Positions 1-8,486 of a DNA stretch of 64,000 nucleotides are shown here, one piece after another. Positions within the stretch are counted from its first letter, which is position 1, and each line of letters opens with the position of its first letter. A program made the position numbers and the translations under genes. Below the pieces are notes generated by a model. The model was not told the DNA's origin, did not search any database, and worked only from the letters and a program-made list of their open reading frames with translations. Location: NCBI RefSeq assembly GCF_009909145.1, contig NZ_JAAAPJ010000019.1:124001-188000 (forward strand). Reading direction: 5' to 3'. This DNA comes from Corallococcus silvisoli. GTDB lineage: Bacteria; Myxococcota; Myxococcia; Myxococcales; Myxococcaceae.

Positions 1-60
1 TTGCGACGCGGGGGCCGGTGCCTTGACGGAGGCCCCGCCGCTCGCGCTCCAATCCCTGTC

Positions 61-450
61 ATGTCTCCGCCCCCGACACGTCTGCTCATCGCGGTGCTGC
101 TGGCCGGAACCTGCGCCTGCGCGCGCGCGCCCGTTTCGAGGGACAGCGACGCCCGGACGCTCCCGCGGATGGAGGCGATGCGCCCCGCCGTTCCCCTGGG
201 CCCGCCGGCGCGGGTGGAGCAGCGCGTGCGTCCCACGGGTCTGCGCTTCGACGTGATGCCAGAGCGCGCCCGCGTGTTCGTGGATGGCCGGGCGGTGGGG
301 CTGGCACGTCAGCTGGGGACGCTCCTTCCCCTGGCGCCGGGCGTCCATCAGGTGAGCGTCCAGTTGGAGGGCCATGCCACGTGGCGGGCCGAGGTGATGG
401 TGGGCGACCGCCCCGAACCTATCGAGGTGACCTTGACCGCGTCGCGGTGA
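61..450 (+). CDS. PEGA-domain exported protein, probable lipoprotein
   Basis: This 129-residue protein starts at ATG 61. The frame stays open to the window edge, but only this start puts a hydrophobic stretch (LLIAVLLAGTCAC) at the N-terminus. Two cysteines there could serve as the lipidation site, although neither gives a perfect lipobox. The C-terminal 60 residues (from about GLRFDVMPERARVFVDG) have the pattern of a PEGA domain, a small beta-rich fold common in myxobacterial envelope proteins. It lies 56 bp upstream of the PilZ-kinase gene on the same strand and may be co-transcribed with it. The exact function is unknown. No clear ribosome-binding site is visible, so the start is uncertain. 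Confidence 0.65.
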   Translation: MSPPPTRLLIAVLLAGTCACARAPVSRDSDARTLPRMEAMRPAVPLGPPARVEQRVRPTGLRFDVMPERARVFVDGRAVGLARQLGTLLPLAPGVHQVSVQLEGHATWRAEVMVGDRPEPIEVTLTASR

Positions 451-506
451 GACGCGGCCCTTCGGGATGTGAAGCGCGGCGCCATTCAACGGGGGAGGAG
501 ACCGGC

Positions 507-2462
507 GTGAAGCTGCCAAGGAAGAAGGGCCGGCTGTTCCGGTTGCCGTTCGCGGATGCACCGGAGTCGCGCGCGCGGCTGTGGAAGAGCATGACGGAGC
601 ACGGGCTGTTCGTCCCCGAGGATGCGCCGCAGCCCATCGGAACGGAGTTCCCGCTCCAGGTCGCCTTCCAGGGCGCCGGGCCCGCGGTCTCCGGCCGCGT
701 CCGGGTGATGGAGCACGGCGTGTCCGGCTGGGTGCGCGGCTACTTCGTCAAGTTCGTCGCGCTGGACGAAGGCAGCCTCCCGCTTCCGCTGAGCCCTCGC
801 GGCGCGCCGCCGAGCACACCGCCCGGGGCGCCGCCCACCGACCCACCCGGGCCCGTGGCCCCGGGGAGCGAGGGCCCCTGGCGCGAGGAGCCGACGCCGG
901 TGGGCATCCGGCCCCGTTCGACGGCGGACGCCACGTCGGCGTTGAACGACTACTCGCATCTGGAGCTGTTGCACGCGCGCGACCCGGAGGCATGGCAGGG
1001 CGGCCTGAGGCCGTTCGACGCGTTCGGCCCGTACCAGCTGCTCAAGCGCCTGGGGACGGGCGGCATGGCGGAGGTCCTCCTCGCGCGGCGCACCATGGCC
1101 GAGGGCGTGGACAAGCTGGTGGCGCTCAAGCTGGTGTTCCAGGAGTACGCGCGCCACCCGCGCCTGTCGGAGCTGTTCCTCACCGAGGCGCGCCTGAGCG
1201 CCACGCTGCAACACCCCAACGTCATCCAGGTGTTCGACGTGGGGAGCGCCGCGGGCCGGCCGTTCATGGCCATGGAGTACGTGCACGGCCGCAACGGCGC
1301 GGACCTCCTCCAGCGGCTCCAGGACCGCGGGCGGCAGCCCCCCGTGGCGCTCGCGGTGAGCATCGCCATCGAGCTGGGCAAGGCGCTGGAGTATCTGCAC
1401 GGGCAGCGCGACCTGGACGGGCGCCCGCTGCACCTGGTGCACCGCGACGTCAGCCCGGGCAACCTCCTCATCGGGCTGCACGGCGAGGTGAAGCTGGTGG
1501 ACATGGGGGTGGCGTCGGCCAGCATCGCCAGCGGCAATGATCTGCTGGTGGTGGGGAAGCGCGCGTACATGGCGCCCGAACAGGCGGCGGGGGGACGCCC
1601 GGAGCCCGCCTGGGACATCCACGGCATGGGGCTGGTGCTCCACGAGCTGCTCACCCTGCACCGCGCCTCCGAGGGGCCTCCCGGAAAGGAGACCGCGCCC
1701 GCGGGGGTCCTGAAGCCGTCCCACTTCAATCCGCAGGTGACGCCGGAGCTGGAGCGACTGGTGCAGTGGGCCACCGCGCCGGAGCCCTCGGGCCGCGCGC
1801 CCAGCGCCAAGGTGCTGCGGCAGGCGCTGGAGCGCGTGCGCAGCACCCTGCCCCCCTTCGACCTGGAGCAGACGCTGCGCGAGCTGTTCGGCGAAGCGCT
1901 CGACCGGTCGCAGCGGGAGACGGAGACGCTGATCGGCATCGCGCGGGGCAAGGACCGACCTCACGCCTTCCCGCGCTACCACCGGTGGCTCGATGCCGCG
2001 GCGAAGCGGATTCCGGGGGCGGTGAAGCTCGCGGCCTCGCGTCACGTGCGCGCGCTGCGCTGGGGCGCGCTGGCGCTCACCCTCCTCCTCGCGACCGGTG
2101 GGGCGCTGCTGTGGCCGCTGCATGCGAGGGAGCGGGAGGTGGCCGGGCATCTGCTGCGCGCGGATCAGCTCATCGCGGTGGCGAAGCTGTCGGGCTCGGG
2201 CGAGGACACGGCGCTGGCCCAGTTGCAGGCGGCCCGGGCGCTCCGGCCCGAGGACCCGCGCGTACGCACGCGGCTGGCGGCGCTGGCGGATGCCTTTGAA
2301 CGGCTGGCGGCGGAGGCCACGCAGCGGGGCGACGTGGCGGAGGCGATGGCGCACCTGCGCGGCGCGCTCGAGGCCGCGCCCGAGCGGAGCGCGCCACGGG
2401 TGCGGCTCCGGTTCCTGGAGGGCGAGGTGCGCCGGGCGCCCTCCGGATGGAGGGGGCGATGA
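507..2462 (+). CDS. PilZ-like / Ser/Thr protein kinase with C-terminal TM and helical repeats
   Basis: A 651-residue eukaryotic-type Ser/Thr kinase. The GTG at 507 follows a strong GGGGGAGGAG site (491-500) and is preferred over the longer open frame. Residues about 10-95 resemble the myxobacterial PilZ-like domain. A Pro-rich linker follows, then the kinase domain from about residue 173: Gly loop GTGGMAEV, VALKLV lysine near 206, catalytic HRDVSPGN near 312, DMG in place of DFG near 331, and APEQ near 356. A single membrane helix (about 515-540, GALALTLLLATGGALLW) precedes a TPR-like helical tail of about 100 residues. It probably phosphorylates proteins at the inner membrane. The kinase core looks active apart from the DMG variant. 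Its stop overlaps the ATG of the FecR-domain lipoprotein (ATGA), so the two are probably translated together. Confidence 0.88.
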   Translation: MKLPRKKGRLFRLPFADAPESRARLWKSMTEHGLFVPEDAPQPIGTEFPLQVAFQGAGPAVSGRVRVMEHGVSGWVRGYFVKFVALDEGSLPLPLSPRGAPPSTPPGAPPTDPPGPVAPGSEGPWREEPTPVGIRPRSTADATSALNDYSHLELLHARDPEAWQGGLRPFDAFGPYQLLKRLGTGGMAEVLLARRTMAEGVDKLVALKLVFQEYARHPRLSELFLTEARLSATLQHPNVIQVFDVGSAAGRPFMAMEYVHGRNGADLLQRLQDRGRQPPVALAVSIAIELGKALEYLHGQRDLDGRPLHLVHRDVSPGNLLIGLHGEVKLVDMGVASASIASGNDLLVVGKRAYMAPEQAAGGRPEPAWDIHGMGLVLHELLTLHRASEGPPGKETAPAGVLKPSHFNPQVTPELERLVQWATAPEPSGRAPSAKVLRQALERVRSTLPPFDLEQTLRELFGEALDRSQRETETLIGIARGKDRPHAFPRYHRWLDAAAKRIPGAVKLAASRHVRALRWGALALTLLLATGGALLWPLHAREREVAGHLLRADQLIAVAKLSGSGEDTALAQLQAARALRPEDPRVRTRLAALADAFERLAAEATQRGDVAEAMAHLRGALEAAPERSAPRVRLRFLEGEVRRAPSGWRGR

Positions 2463-3847
2463 GCGAGCGCGTGCGGCGCTGGATGGCTCCGGTCCGGGGC
2501 ATCACGCGCCCGCGCTGCTCCCGGAAGAAGGGGCCCCGAGCGCGAGGGGGGCCTTGGGCCGGACCGTGGAGAATGGCGAGGCTCCGGCTCGAGGCGACGC
2601 TCCAGGCCTCCCGGCGACCTCGCGGGGCCTTCATGGGGTTGGTCCTGCTGTTGATCGTCGCGGGTTGCACCCGGACCTCGGAGGGCGAGGGCGTGTCCGA
2701 GGCCGCATCGCGGGAGCTGGCCGCCATCGTGGCCACCTGCGCGGCGGCCCAGGGGCCCGTGGACACGATGCGCACGACGAGCGCGTACTGGGAGCCGTTC
2801 GAGGCGGGGGCCACCTTCCGCGCCGGGGACTGGGTGCGCACCGGGCCGGGGGCCTTCGTGCGCATCGAACTTCGGGGAGGCGGCCGCATCGAACTGGAGG
2901 AGCTCACCGTGGTGGTGGTGGAGCGCCCTGCCCCGGAGGAAGGGAGCGGCCCGGTGGTGACGCTGGAATCGGGGAGCACCCGGGGCGTCCTCGCCGAGGA
3001 TGCGCCGAGGAACGGCCCGCTGGTGCTTCGGGGGGACGACGGACGGCAGGTGACGCTCACGGCGGGGGCGCACACCGGGCCCACGGAGTTCCGCGTCACC
3101 CGCACCCCGCGTGGCATGCGTCTGAGCGTGTCCCGAGGCCGGCTGGTGCTGTCGGAGGGCGGGAATCGCCGCACGCTCGACGCGGGCGGCTGGCTGGACG
3201 TGAGCCGGGGGTTGGAGGACTCCGAACCCGACGGCCCGCCCTTCCCCGCGAGCCTCTCACCGGGAGTGGACGCGCGGATCGCGTGGAGCCCGGAGCTGCG
3301 CATCCCGCTGACCTGGAAGGCGCTGGACGGCGCGAAGGGCTACCAGGTGCAGGTGGCGCGCGACCTGGGGTTCACCCGACGCGTCATCGACATGCGAGTG
3401 GAGGCACCGGGCTTCATGTTCATCCCGCCAGAGCCCGGCATGTTCGCCTGGCGCGTGGCCGCGGTGGATGCCTCCGGACAACCGGGGGAGTCTGGCTTCG
3501 CGCGCCGGATCTTCGTGGACCGCAAGCGACCGCGCGCCATGCTCGTCGCCCCTCGCGACGGCTACGAGACGCCGGATGCGACGGCCGCCGAGGAGATCGT
3601 CTTCGCGTGGCAGTCCACCGGTGGAGCGCCGCGCTACCGGCTGGTCGTCGCGCGCGACCGCGAGCTGCGCCACCCGGTGCTCGTGCGCGAGGGCAGCCCG
3701 CAGCAAGTGGTCCTGCCCGGGCTCGCCCCCGGTGAATACTACTGGGGCGTGTACGTGGCGGAAGATCCGCCGGTGCCGCTGTTCCAGAAGGCGCGGAAGC
3801 TCGTGGTGCCCGAGACGTCCGTGGCGCCGGCCGCAGTGGCGCGCTAA
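2459..3847 (+). CDS. FecR-domain lipoprotein with C-terminal Ig/FN3-like region
   Basis: The ATG at 2459 overlaps the kinase stop codon (ATGA), giving 462 residues. A hydrophobic segment with a lipobox (LLLIVAGC) comes only about 60 residues in, so the true start may be the in-frame ATG at 2573 or 2633. After the cysteine there is a FecR-like beta domain (around WEPFEAGATFRAGDWVRTG), then two stretches like fibronectin/Ig modules (LTWKALDGAKGYQVQVARD; VFAWQSTGGAPRYRLVVAR). The family is exported and anchored to a membrane by lipid. The coupling to a membrane kinase suggests a shared envelope-sensing role, which is an inference. No catalytic motif is visible. Confidence 0.75.
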   Translation: MSERVRRWMAPVRGITRPRCSRKKGPRARGGPWAGPWRMARLRLEATLQASRRPRGAFMGLVLLLIVAGCTRTSEGEGVSEAASRELAAIVATCAAAQGPVDTMRTTSAYWEPFEAGATFRAGDWVRTGPGAFVRIELRGGGRIELEELTVVVVERPAPEEGSGPVVTLESGSTRGVLAEDAPRNGPLVLRGDDGRQVTLTAGAHTGPTEFRVTRTPRGMRLSVSRGRLVLSEGGNRRTLDAGGWLDVSRGLEDSEPDGPPFPASLSPGVDARIAWSPELRIPLTWKALDGAKGYQVQVARDLGFTRRVIDMRVEAPGFMFIPPEPGMFAWRVAAVDASGQPGESGFARRIFVDRKRPRAMLVAPRDGYETPDATAAEEIVFAWQSTGGAPRYRLVVARDRELRHPVLVREGSPQQVVLPGLAPGEYYWGVYVAEDPPVPLFQKARKLVVPETSVAPAAVAR

Positions 3848-3862
3848 GGGCCGCTGACAAGA

Positions 3863-3878
3863 CCTCGCCCTGGCGAGG
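3863..3878. terminator. Short hairpin between convergent genes
   Basis: CCTCGCC and GGCGAGG can pair between the ends of the FecR-lipoprotein gene and the monooxygenase gene. The effective stem is about 6 bp with a 4-nt loop. On the minus strand it is followed by a T-containing stretch (TCTTGT), so it may end the monooxygenase transcript. Confidence 0.4.
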
Positions 3879-3885
3879 AAAGTGC

Positions 3886-5418
3886 TCAGCGCGCGCGGCT
3901 CGCGAACCACCTCGCCGCGGCGCGCGTGACGTCCTCGGGATTGGGAGTCGCATCGCTTGCCCACGCGACGAACCCATCCGGACGCACGAGCAGCGCACTC
4001 AGTCCAAGGCGCTCCTTGGCGTCCTGGGCCACGTATCTGACCTGGTCGCCCCAAAGGCCCCCCAGCGCGTGGAGCGACGCCTGCCGGCCGAAGTCCAACA
4101 GCAGACCCTGACCATCTCGGAGCAGCGCGCCGAGCCTCGTTCCATCCTCCAGCTCGAAGTCCGGGCAGCTGCGGCCCACCAGCGGGTGTTCATCGCCGAG
4201 CTCGTAGCGCAGGGCCGCCCCCCAGACGCGTTCAGCGAAGTAGGTCGCGCCGTCGCGCGTGTCGATCAGGTCGCGCAGGATGGCTTCGAGCGCACGGGAA
4301 TGTCGGCTGGGCCGCATCAGCGCCACTTGGGCCCGCGACCAATCGAGGATGCGCGCCCCGACCGGATGCCGCTCCGTGGTGTAGCTGTCGAGCAAGCCCT
4401 CGGGGGCATCGCCTCGAATGGTCGCGGCAAGCTTCCACCCGAGGTTCATCGCGTCTCCAAGTCCGAGGTTCAAACCTTGTCCGCCGAGTGGTGAATGAAT
4501 GTGCGCGGCGTCGCCCGCCAGCAGCACCCGTCCCTTGCGGTAGGTCGTCGCCTGGTACGCGCGGTCGGTCCATGTCGTGGCGACGTGCAACGCCTTGACG
4601 GTCACGTCCGTGCAGGACACGCGCCGCAAGACGGCTTGCACGTGCTCGAGCGTGACCGGTTGGGTGCGATGGAACGCGCCGCCGTCGAAGTCGGCCATCG
4701 CGATCACCCCTGGCTGCCCCTGGTTGTACATCCCGGTCGGCGTGTAATGACGGCCCGGGCGGAGCATCTCGGGGTCGGCGAGTTCGACCTGGACCGAGTA
4801 GCCCGTGAACTCAGGCTCGGTCCCGACGAACTCGAAGCCACCCTGCTTGCGGACGGTGCTGCGGCCGCCGTCGCAACCCACGAGCCACCGCGCGCGAACG
4901 CGCTGCTCGCCAGCATGGACGGTGACTTCATCGTCCGAGGACTCGAAGCCTTCGACACCCTGGCCGCGCTGGAGCTCCACTCCGACGGAGAGTGCATGCG
5001 CCGCGAGGACGCGCTCGAGGTGCTCCGTTTCGATCCCCAATTGGGTGTCCGCCGGGCTCGGGAGCCGGTACGTCCACCGCGACGCGTCGATGTTGCCGTA
5101 GTCGAACGCGATGCCCGCGAAGTGTCCGGCCGGCCCGCGGAGCTGCGCTCCGGACGCCATGGAGCCAGGTCCCGGCTGGCCCGGGGCCCTCTCATCGGCG
5201 CGACGTCTCGACGCAAGCTGCTCCAGCAGTCCGCGCCGGTAGAAGGCGTCGACGCTGGGGCCCCAGAGTCCTCTCCTTCCAAACGGGAGCCGCTTCAGGG
5301 GTGAGTGCGGATCCTCCGCCTGTTCCAGCACCAGCACGGAGAGCTTCGCGAGCCGCAGCTCGCACGCGAGGAACAGGCCGACCGGGCCGGCACCTGCGAT
5401 GATCACGTCGTAGACCAT
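3886..5418 (-). CDS. FAD-dependent aromatic-ring-type monooxygenase
   Basis: A 510-residue flavoprotein of the PheA/TfdB/PgaE-like hydroxylase family. ATG 5418 starts the protein exactly at the FAD-binding strand (MVYDVIIAGAGPVGLFLACE, with GxGxxG at residues 9-14). The family's DG motif (LVGCDGGRSTVRKQGG) and GD motif (LLAGDAAHIHSPLGGQG, near residue 300) are both present, as is a C-terminal thioredoxin-like region. The family hydroxylates aromatic substrates with NAD(P)H and oxygen. The substrate cannot be read from the sequence, and no catabolic or polyketide genes lie nearby. It is a lone gene with a promoter-like site and palindrome upstream, consistent with control by a local repressor located elsewhere. 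Confidence 0.88.
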   Translation of the reverse strand: MVYDVIIAGAGPVGLFLACELRLAKLSVLVLEQAEDPHSPLKRLPFGRRGLWGPSVDAFYRRGLLEQLASRRRADERAPGQPGPGSMASGAQLRGPAGHFAGIAFDYGNIDASRWTYRLPSPADTQLGIETEHLERVLAAHALSVGVELQRGQGVEGFESSDDEVTVHAGEQRVRARWLVGCDGGRSTVRKQGGFEFVGTEPEFTGYSVQVELADPEMLRPGRHYTPTGMYNQGQPGVIAMADFDGGAFHRTQPVTLEHVQAVLRRVSCTDVTVKALHVATTWTDRAYQATTYRKGRVLLAGDAAHIHSPLGGQGLNLGLGDAMNLGWKLAATIRGDAPEGLLDSYTTERHPVGARILDWSRAQVALMRPSRHSRALEAILRDLIDTRDGATYFAERVWGAALRYELGDEHPLVGRSCPDFELEDGTRLGALLRDGQGLLLDFGRQASLHALGGLWGDQVRYVAQDAKERLGLSALLVRPDGFVAWASDATPNPEDVTRAAARWFASRAR

Positions 5419-5450
5419 GGGGCCCTGCTCTTTCTTGTGAGCCACCCAAG

Positions 5451-5480
5451 GATATGGAGTGACTCCAAGTTTTGTGTCAA
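5451..5480 (-). promoter_or_regulatory. Putative promoter and operator palindrome for the monooxygenase
   Basis: On the minus strand TTGACA (5475-5480) is a perfect -35 box. A weak -10 (CATATC, 5451-5456) lies 18 nt downstream. The spacer holds a palindrome, TGGAGT-C-ACTCCA (5455-5467, 6-bp perfect arms, 1-nt centre), about 37 nt upstream of the start codon. A palindrome between -35 and -10 is a typical repressor site, but which protein would bind is not known. Confidence 0.4.
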
Positions 5481-5649
5481 CCCAAGTGGCAGCCCGGCGA
5501 TTCATCGACACGGATGCTCTCGCGGCTGCCAGGCATCCAGGGAGCGCCGCGCTGAAGCTCCGCGACCGTCCTCGCGCGCCCTATGATGCGCGGGTCGAAC
5601 CCAGCCGTCCGCCGCGAGGCTCCGGCGCCCTTCCGCAGCAGGTGAACCC

Positions 5650-6609
5650 ATGTCCGTGGTCCTTGGAGTCGTCGCAGGCACCGCCGCTCTCGTGGCCGGC
5701 CTGCGGTGGTGGTTGATGAACCGCGAGGGCTCGCCCCGCACGACCGAGCCCTTCGACGGACACATCCACCGGGTCGGCAAGGCGGTCATCGCCGAGCGGC
5801 GCTGTGAGCAGCCCCGCGCCACGGTCATCGCCATGCACGGCTTCGTGGCGGACATGCGTTACTTCACGCGCCACTACAGCGCGCCGGACGTCCAGCTCAT
5901 CCTGCTGACGAGCTGTGACTACCACCTGCCCATCACCGGCCCTCGGGAGCAGCCCGCGCCCTGGGCGAAGGTGCCGGCCGAGCCCGAGGGAACCATCGCC
6001 CATGACGCGGCCGTGCTGGTGCAGGCGCTGGAGCACCTGCCGAGGACGGACCTCGTGCGGGTGCATGGGCATTCGCGAGGAGGCGCCGTGGTCCTGGAGG
6101 CCGCGACGCAGCGGCCAGAGTTGTTCGAGCGGGTGGAGGTGGTGCTGGAGGCGCCCGTCCTGCCCCAGGGGCGCCCCTACAGGAGCCTGACGCGGCCGCA
6201 GGTGTGGCTGTTGCCCTTCCTCATCCCCCTGTGGCGGCTCGCGCCCATCGCACGGCACAACCGGGGGGCGTGGGGACCGCTGGAGGATTCGCGCAAGCGC
6301 GAGCTCATCATGGCCTTCCCCTTCAACCCGAAGCGGGTGGCGACCCTGATGGCCAACCTGCTGGACATCGACGCCTGGAGTCAGGGGCGGGATGCGTCCC
6401 TGTTCCAGAACGTGCGGCGCGGCACGGTGCTGGTTCCAGGAAAGGACCGGGTGCTGGAGTCGTCCTCCATGCACGCGAGCGCCCGGCTCGCCGGGCCTGG
6501 AGTCGAGGTGGTGACCCTGGAGGGCTGCAGCCACTTCGTCCTGTGGGACCGTCCCGACGCGATGCCCGCGTTGGGCCTCCCGGTGGCGCATCCCACCGGG
6601 AACGGCTGA
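5650..6609 (+). CDS. Alpha/beta-fold hydrolase, probably membrane-anchored
   Basis: A 319-residue protein. It begins with a hydrophobic N-terminus (VVLGVVAGTAALVAGLRWWL) that probably acts as a membrane anchor. The core has the serine-hydrolase features: an oxyanion-side HGF motif (AMHGFVADM), the nucleophile elbow GHSRGG (Ser near residue 142), a possible acid near VPGKDRVLE, and a C-terminal histidine in LEGCSHFVLWDRP. It would hydrolyse an ester or similar bond, with unknown substrate. ATG 5650 follows a GCAGGTG site. It stands alone between two minus-strand genes. Confidence 0.8.
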   Translation: MSVVLGVVAGTAALVAGLRWWLMNREGSPRTTEPFDGHIHRVGKAVIAERRCEQPRATVIAMHGFVADMRYFTRHYSAPDVQLILLTSCDYHLPITGPREQPAPWAKVPAEPEGTIAHDAAVLVQALEHLPRTDLVRVHGHSRGGAVVLEAATQRPELFERVEVVLEAPVLPQGRPYRSLTRPQVWLLPFLIPLWRLAPIARHNRGAWGPLEDSRKRELIMAFPFNPKRVATLMANLLDIDAWSQGRDASLFQNVRRGTVLVPGKDRVLESSSMHASARLAGPGVEVVTLEGCSHFVLWDRPDAMPALGLPVAHPTGNG

Positions 6610-6633
6610 GCGGTCGCCGCCGGGGCCGCGAGG

Positions 6634-8421
6634 CTAGGCGCTCTTGCGCCGCCGCATCATCGCCTCGTACGAGCGGCCTACGCCCTGCGAGAGGATGAGC
6701 AGTTCGCCCACGTCCGGCGGGGTGAGCTGGTCGGGACCGTTGTCCACGTAGAGCAGGTGCACGACCTTGCCGCGCACGAGCAGCGGGAGGATGACCGCCG
6801 TCGTGGGGAAGCCACCGCCCAGCAGCCGGTAGAACATGCCCATCGCCGCGTCCCGCTTCACCGGGCCCACGTAGTGCGAGCGAAGATCGCGCACGAGACG
6901 GAAGGTGCTCTGGTCGCGCAGCGGGACACCAATGCGGCGGACGCCTTCGTCGTTCACGCCCTGCCCCATGCCGTGCCAGCCCGTCACGAGGTTGCCTTGC
7001 ACCGACAACAGCAGGCACCGGCGCCACTTGCCCAGCGCGAAGCGCAGCACCGTGCGAGCCACGTCCTCGCGGTCCGAGCTGCGCGCCAGCTCCGCCTGGG
7101 CCTCCGGGAACGTGAGCGGGGTCGCGGGAGGCGCCACATGCGCGGACCCACCCAGCGCCCGGCCTTGGGGCGCCGTGCGAGCACGAGCTCCCGGCACACC
7201 CGCCTGCGCGGGCGCTCCCGGCACACCCGCCTGAGCCGCCATGTGCACGGGGACGCCTGGCACGCTTGCCTGAGCCGCGACATGCGCGGGCACGCCTGGA
7301 GCATCCGCCCGAGCTGCCGCGTGCGAGGCCCCACCCAGCGCACCCGCCTGAGCCGCGACATGCGCGGGCACTCCCGCCTGATCCGCGACGTGCGCAGGCA
7401 CTCCCGGCGCACCCGCCTGAGCCGCGACATGCGCGGGCACTCCCGCCTGAGCCGCGACGTGCGCAGGCGCTCCTGGCACACCCGCCTGAGCCGCCACGTG
7501 CGAGACCCCACCCAGCACACCGGCTTGAGCCGCGACGTGCGCAGGCGCTCCTGGCGCACCCGCCTGAGCCGCCACGTGCGCGGGCACTCCCGGCGCGCTG
7601 GCGCCCTGCCCCACCGTGCTCGTAGCCGCGGCGCGGGCCGCCTGCGCGGGCATGCCCTGCACCGGAACGGGCGGAGCCACATGCGCGGGGATGTCCACGC
7701 GCGGTGACACGGGTCTCTGGCCCACGGGGGACTGCGCGGGCGCTCCGGAACGCGGCTGCGCCGCAGGATGAGCGGGCAGCGCGGCAGGCGCCTCCTGCAC
7801 CTCCTCGCCCGTGATGATGAGCTCCCCCTCCAGCACGTCCGCGTCGGTCTCCGAACCGCCGCGCAGCGCCTGCGCGTAGACGGACTGGAACTCCTCCTCG
7901 CTCATCAGGTCGGGAGGCCGCTCCTGCGCCTTCGCCAGCTCCGCCGCCGCGCCCTTCGCCGGCCGCGCCTGGACCGCGTTCATGTCGATGGCGCGCAGCT
8001 GCCGGAACGCCTTCGCGTACCGCCGCAGCAGCTGGTTCATCCGGAACTCGGGGATGACCACCGGCACCACCCGCTTGCCCGTCTTGAACGCGATGGCGTC
8101 CAACGTCGGGAAGTCGTGCGGGTTCACCACCGCGACGCTCAACCGCGTCGCGTCCGAACGCATTGGCAGGAACTCCTTGTCGTCCGCCTCGCTCAGGTTC
8201 ACCAGCGCCACGGCCTTCGGGTCGGGAACCATCTCACCGGACGCGTAGGCGCAGTTGTGGAGCCGGCCCAACACCTTCGCCAGGTCCTGCTCGGACAGCA
8301 GCCCCAGCTCCACCAGGTTCGTTCCCAGCCGACCGCCGTGCACGACCTGCGACTCCAGCGCCTCCTCCAGCGCCTCCGCCGACACCAGGCCGTCCTTCAC
8401 GAGCAGTTCACCCAGGCGCAT
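6634..8421 (-). CDS. MshEN (GspE N-terminal) domain protein with Ala/His-rich repeats and GAF-like C-terminus
   Basis: A 595-residue protein started at ATG 8421, where the family's typical MRLGELLVKDGL begins. Residues 1 to about 150 form an MshEN/GspE-N region (tandem GELLV..GLVSAEALEEAL and LGTNLVELGLLSEQDLAKVL helices). In other proteins this module binds c-di-GMP or docks type II secretion/type IV pilus machinery. No secretion ATPase domain follows. Instead there is a linker and about 150 residues of 13-residue-type repeats related to VPGAPAHVAAQAG, then a C-terminal region of about 160 residues resembling a GAF sensor (WRRCLLLSVQGNLVTGWHG, VILPLLVRGKVVHLLYVD). A regulatory role is likely but unproven. 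An alternative start at 8463 would add 14 residues. Confidence 0.75.
   Translation of the reverse strand: MRLGELLVKDGLVSAEALEEALESQVVHGGRLGTNLVELGLLSEQDLAKVLGRLHNCAYASGEMVPDPKAVALVNLSEADDKEFLPMRSDATRLSVAVVNPHDFPTLDAIAFKTGKRVVPVVIPEFRMNQLLRRYAKAFRQLRAIDMNAVQARPAKGAAAELAKAQERPPDLMSEEEFQSVYAQALRGGSETDADVLEGELIITGEEVQEAPAALPAHPAAQPRSGAPAQSPVGQRPVSPRVDIPAHVAPPVPVQGMPAQAARAAATSTVGQGASAPGVPAHVAAQAGAPGAPAHVAAQAGVLGGVSHVAAQAGVPGAPAHVAAQAGVPAHVAAQAGAPGVPAHVADQAGVPAHVAAQAGALGGASHAAARADAPGVPAHVAAQASVPGVPVHMAAQAGVPGAPAQAGVPGARARTAPQGRALGGSAHVAPPATPLTFPEAQAELARSSDREDVARTVLRFALGKWRRCLLLSVQGNLVTGWHGMGQGVNDEGVRRIGVPLRDQSTFRLVRDLRSHYVGPVKRDAAMGMFYRLLGGGFPTTAVILPLLVRGKVVHLLYVDNGPDQLTPPDVGELLILSQGVGRSYEAMMRRRKSA
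7190..7605 (-). repeat. In-frame repeats encoding variants of PAHVAAQAG
   Basis: Tandem, imperfect units, mostly about 39 nt (13 codons) with shorter variants, encode AHVAAQAGVPG(A/V)P-like segments in the middle of the MshEN-GAF protein. Unit length varies in multiples of three, so the frame is kept. Copy number could vary between strains. Confidence 0.75.
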
Positions 8422-8486
8422 GGGGCCCGCTTGTAGCCATGCCCCCTCACCCTCCGCAAGCATCCGGCCAGGCCCGCTCGCCCCCT

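Noticed and set aside
486..2354. Open frame of 622 codons opposite the PilZ-kinase
   Set aside because: Shadow frame; the plus-strand kinase with catalytic motifs explains the sequence.
7190..7605. Repeats as a possible CRISPR or integron attachment array
   Set aside because: Units are imperfect, spacer-free and encode a protein repeat in one frame.
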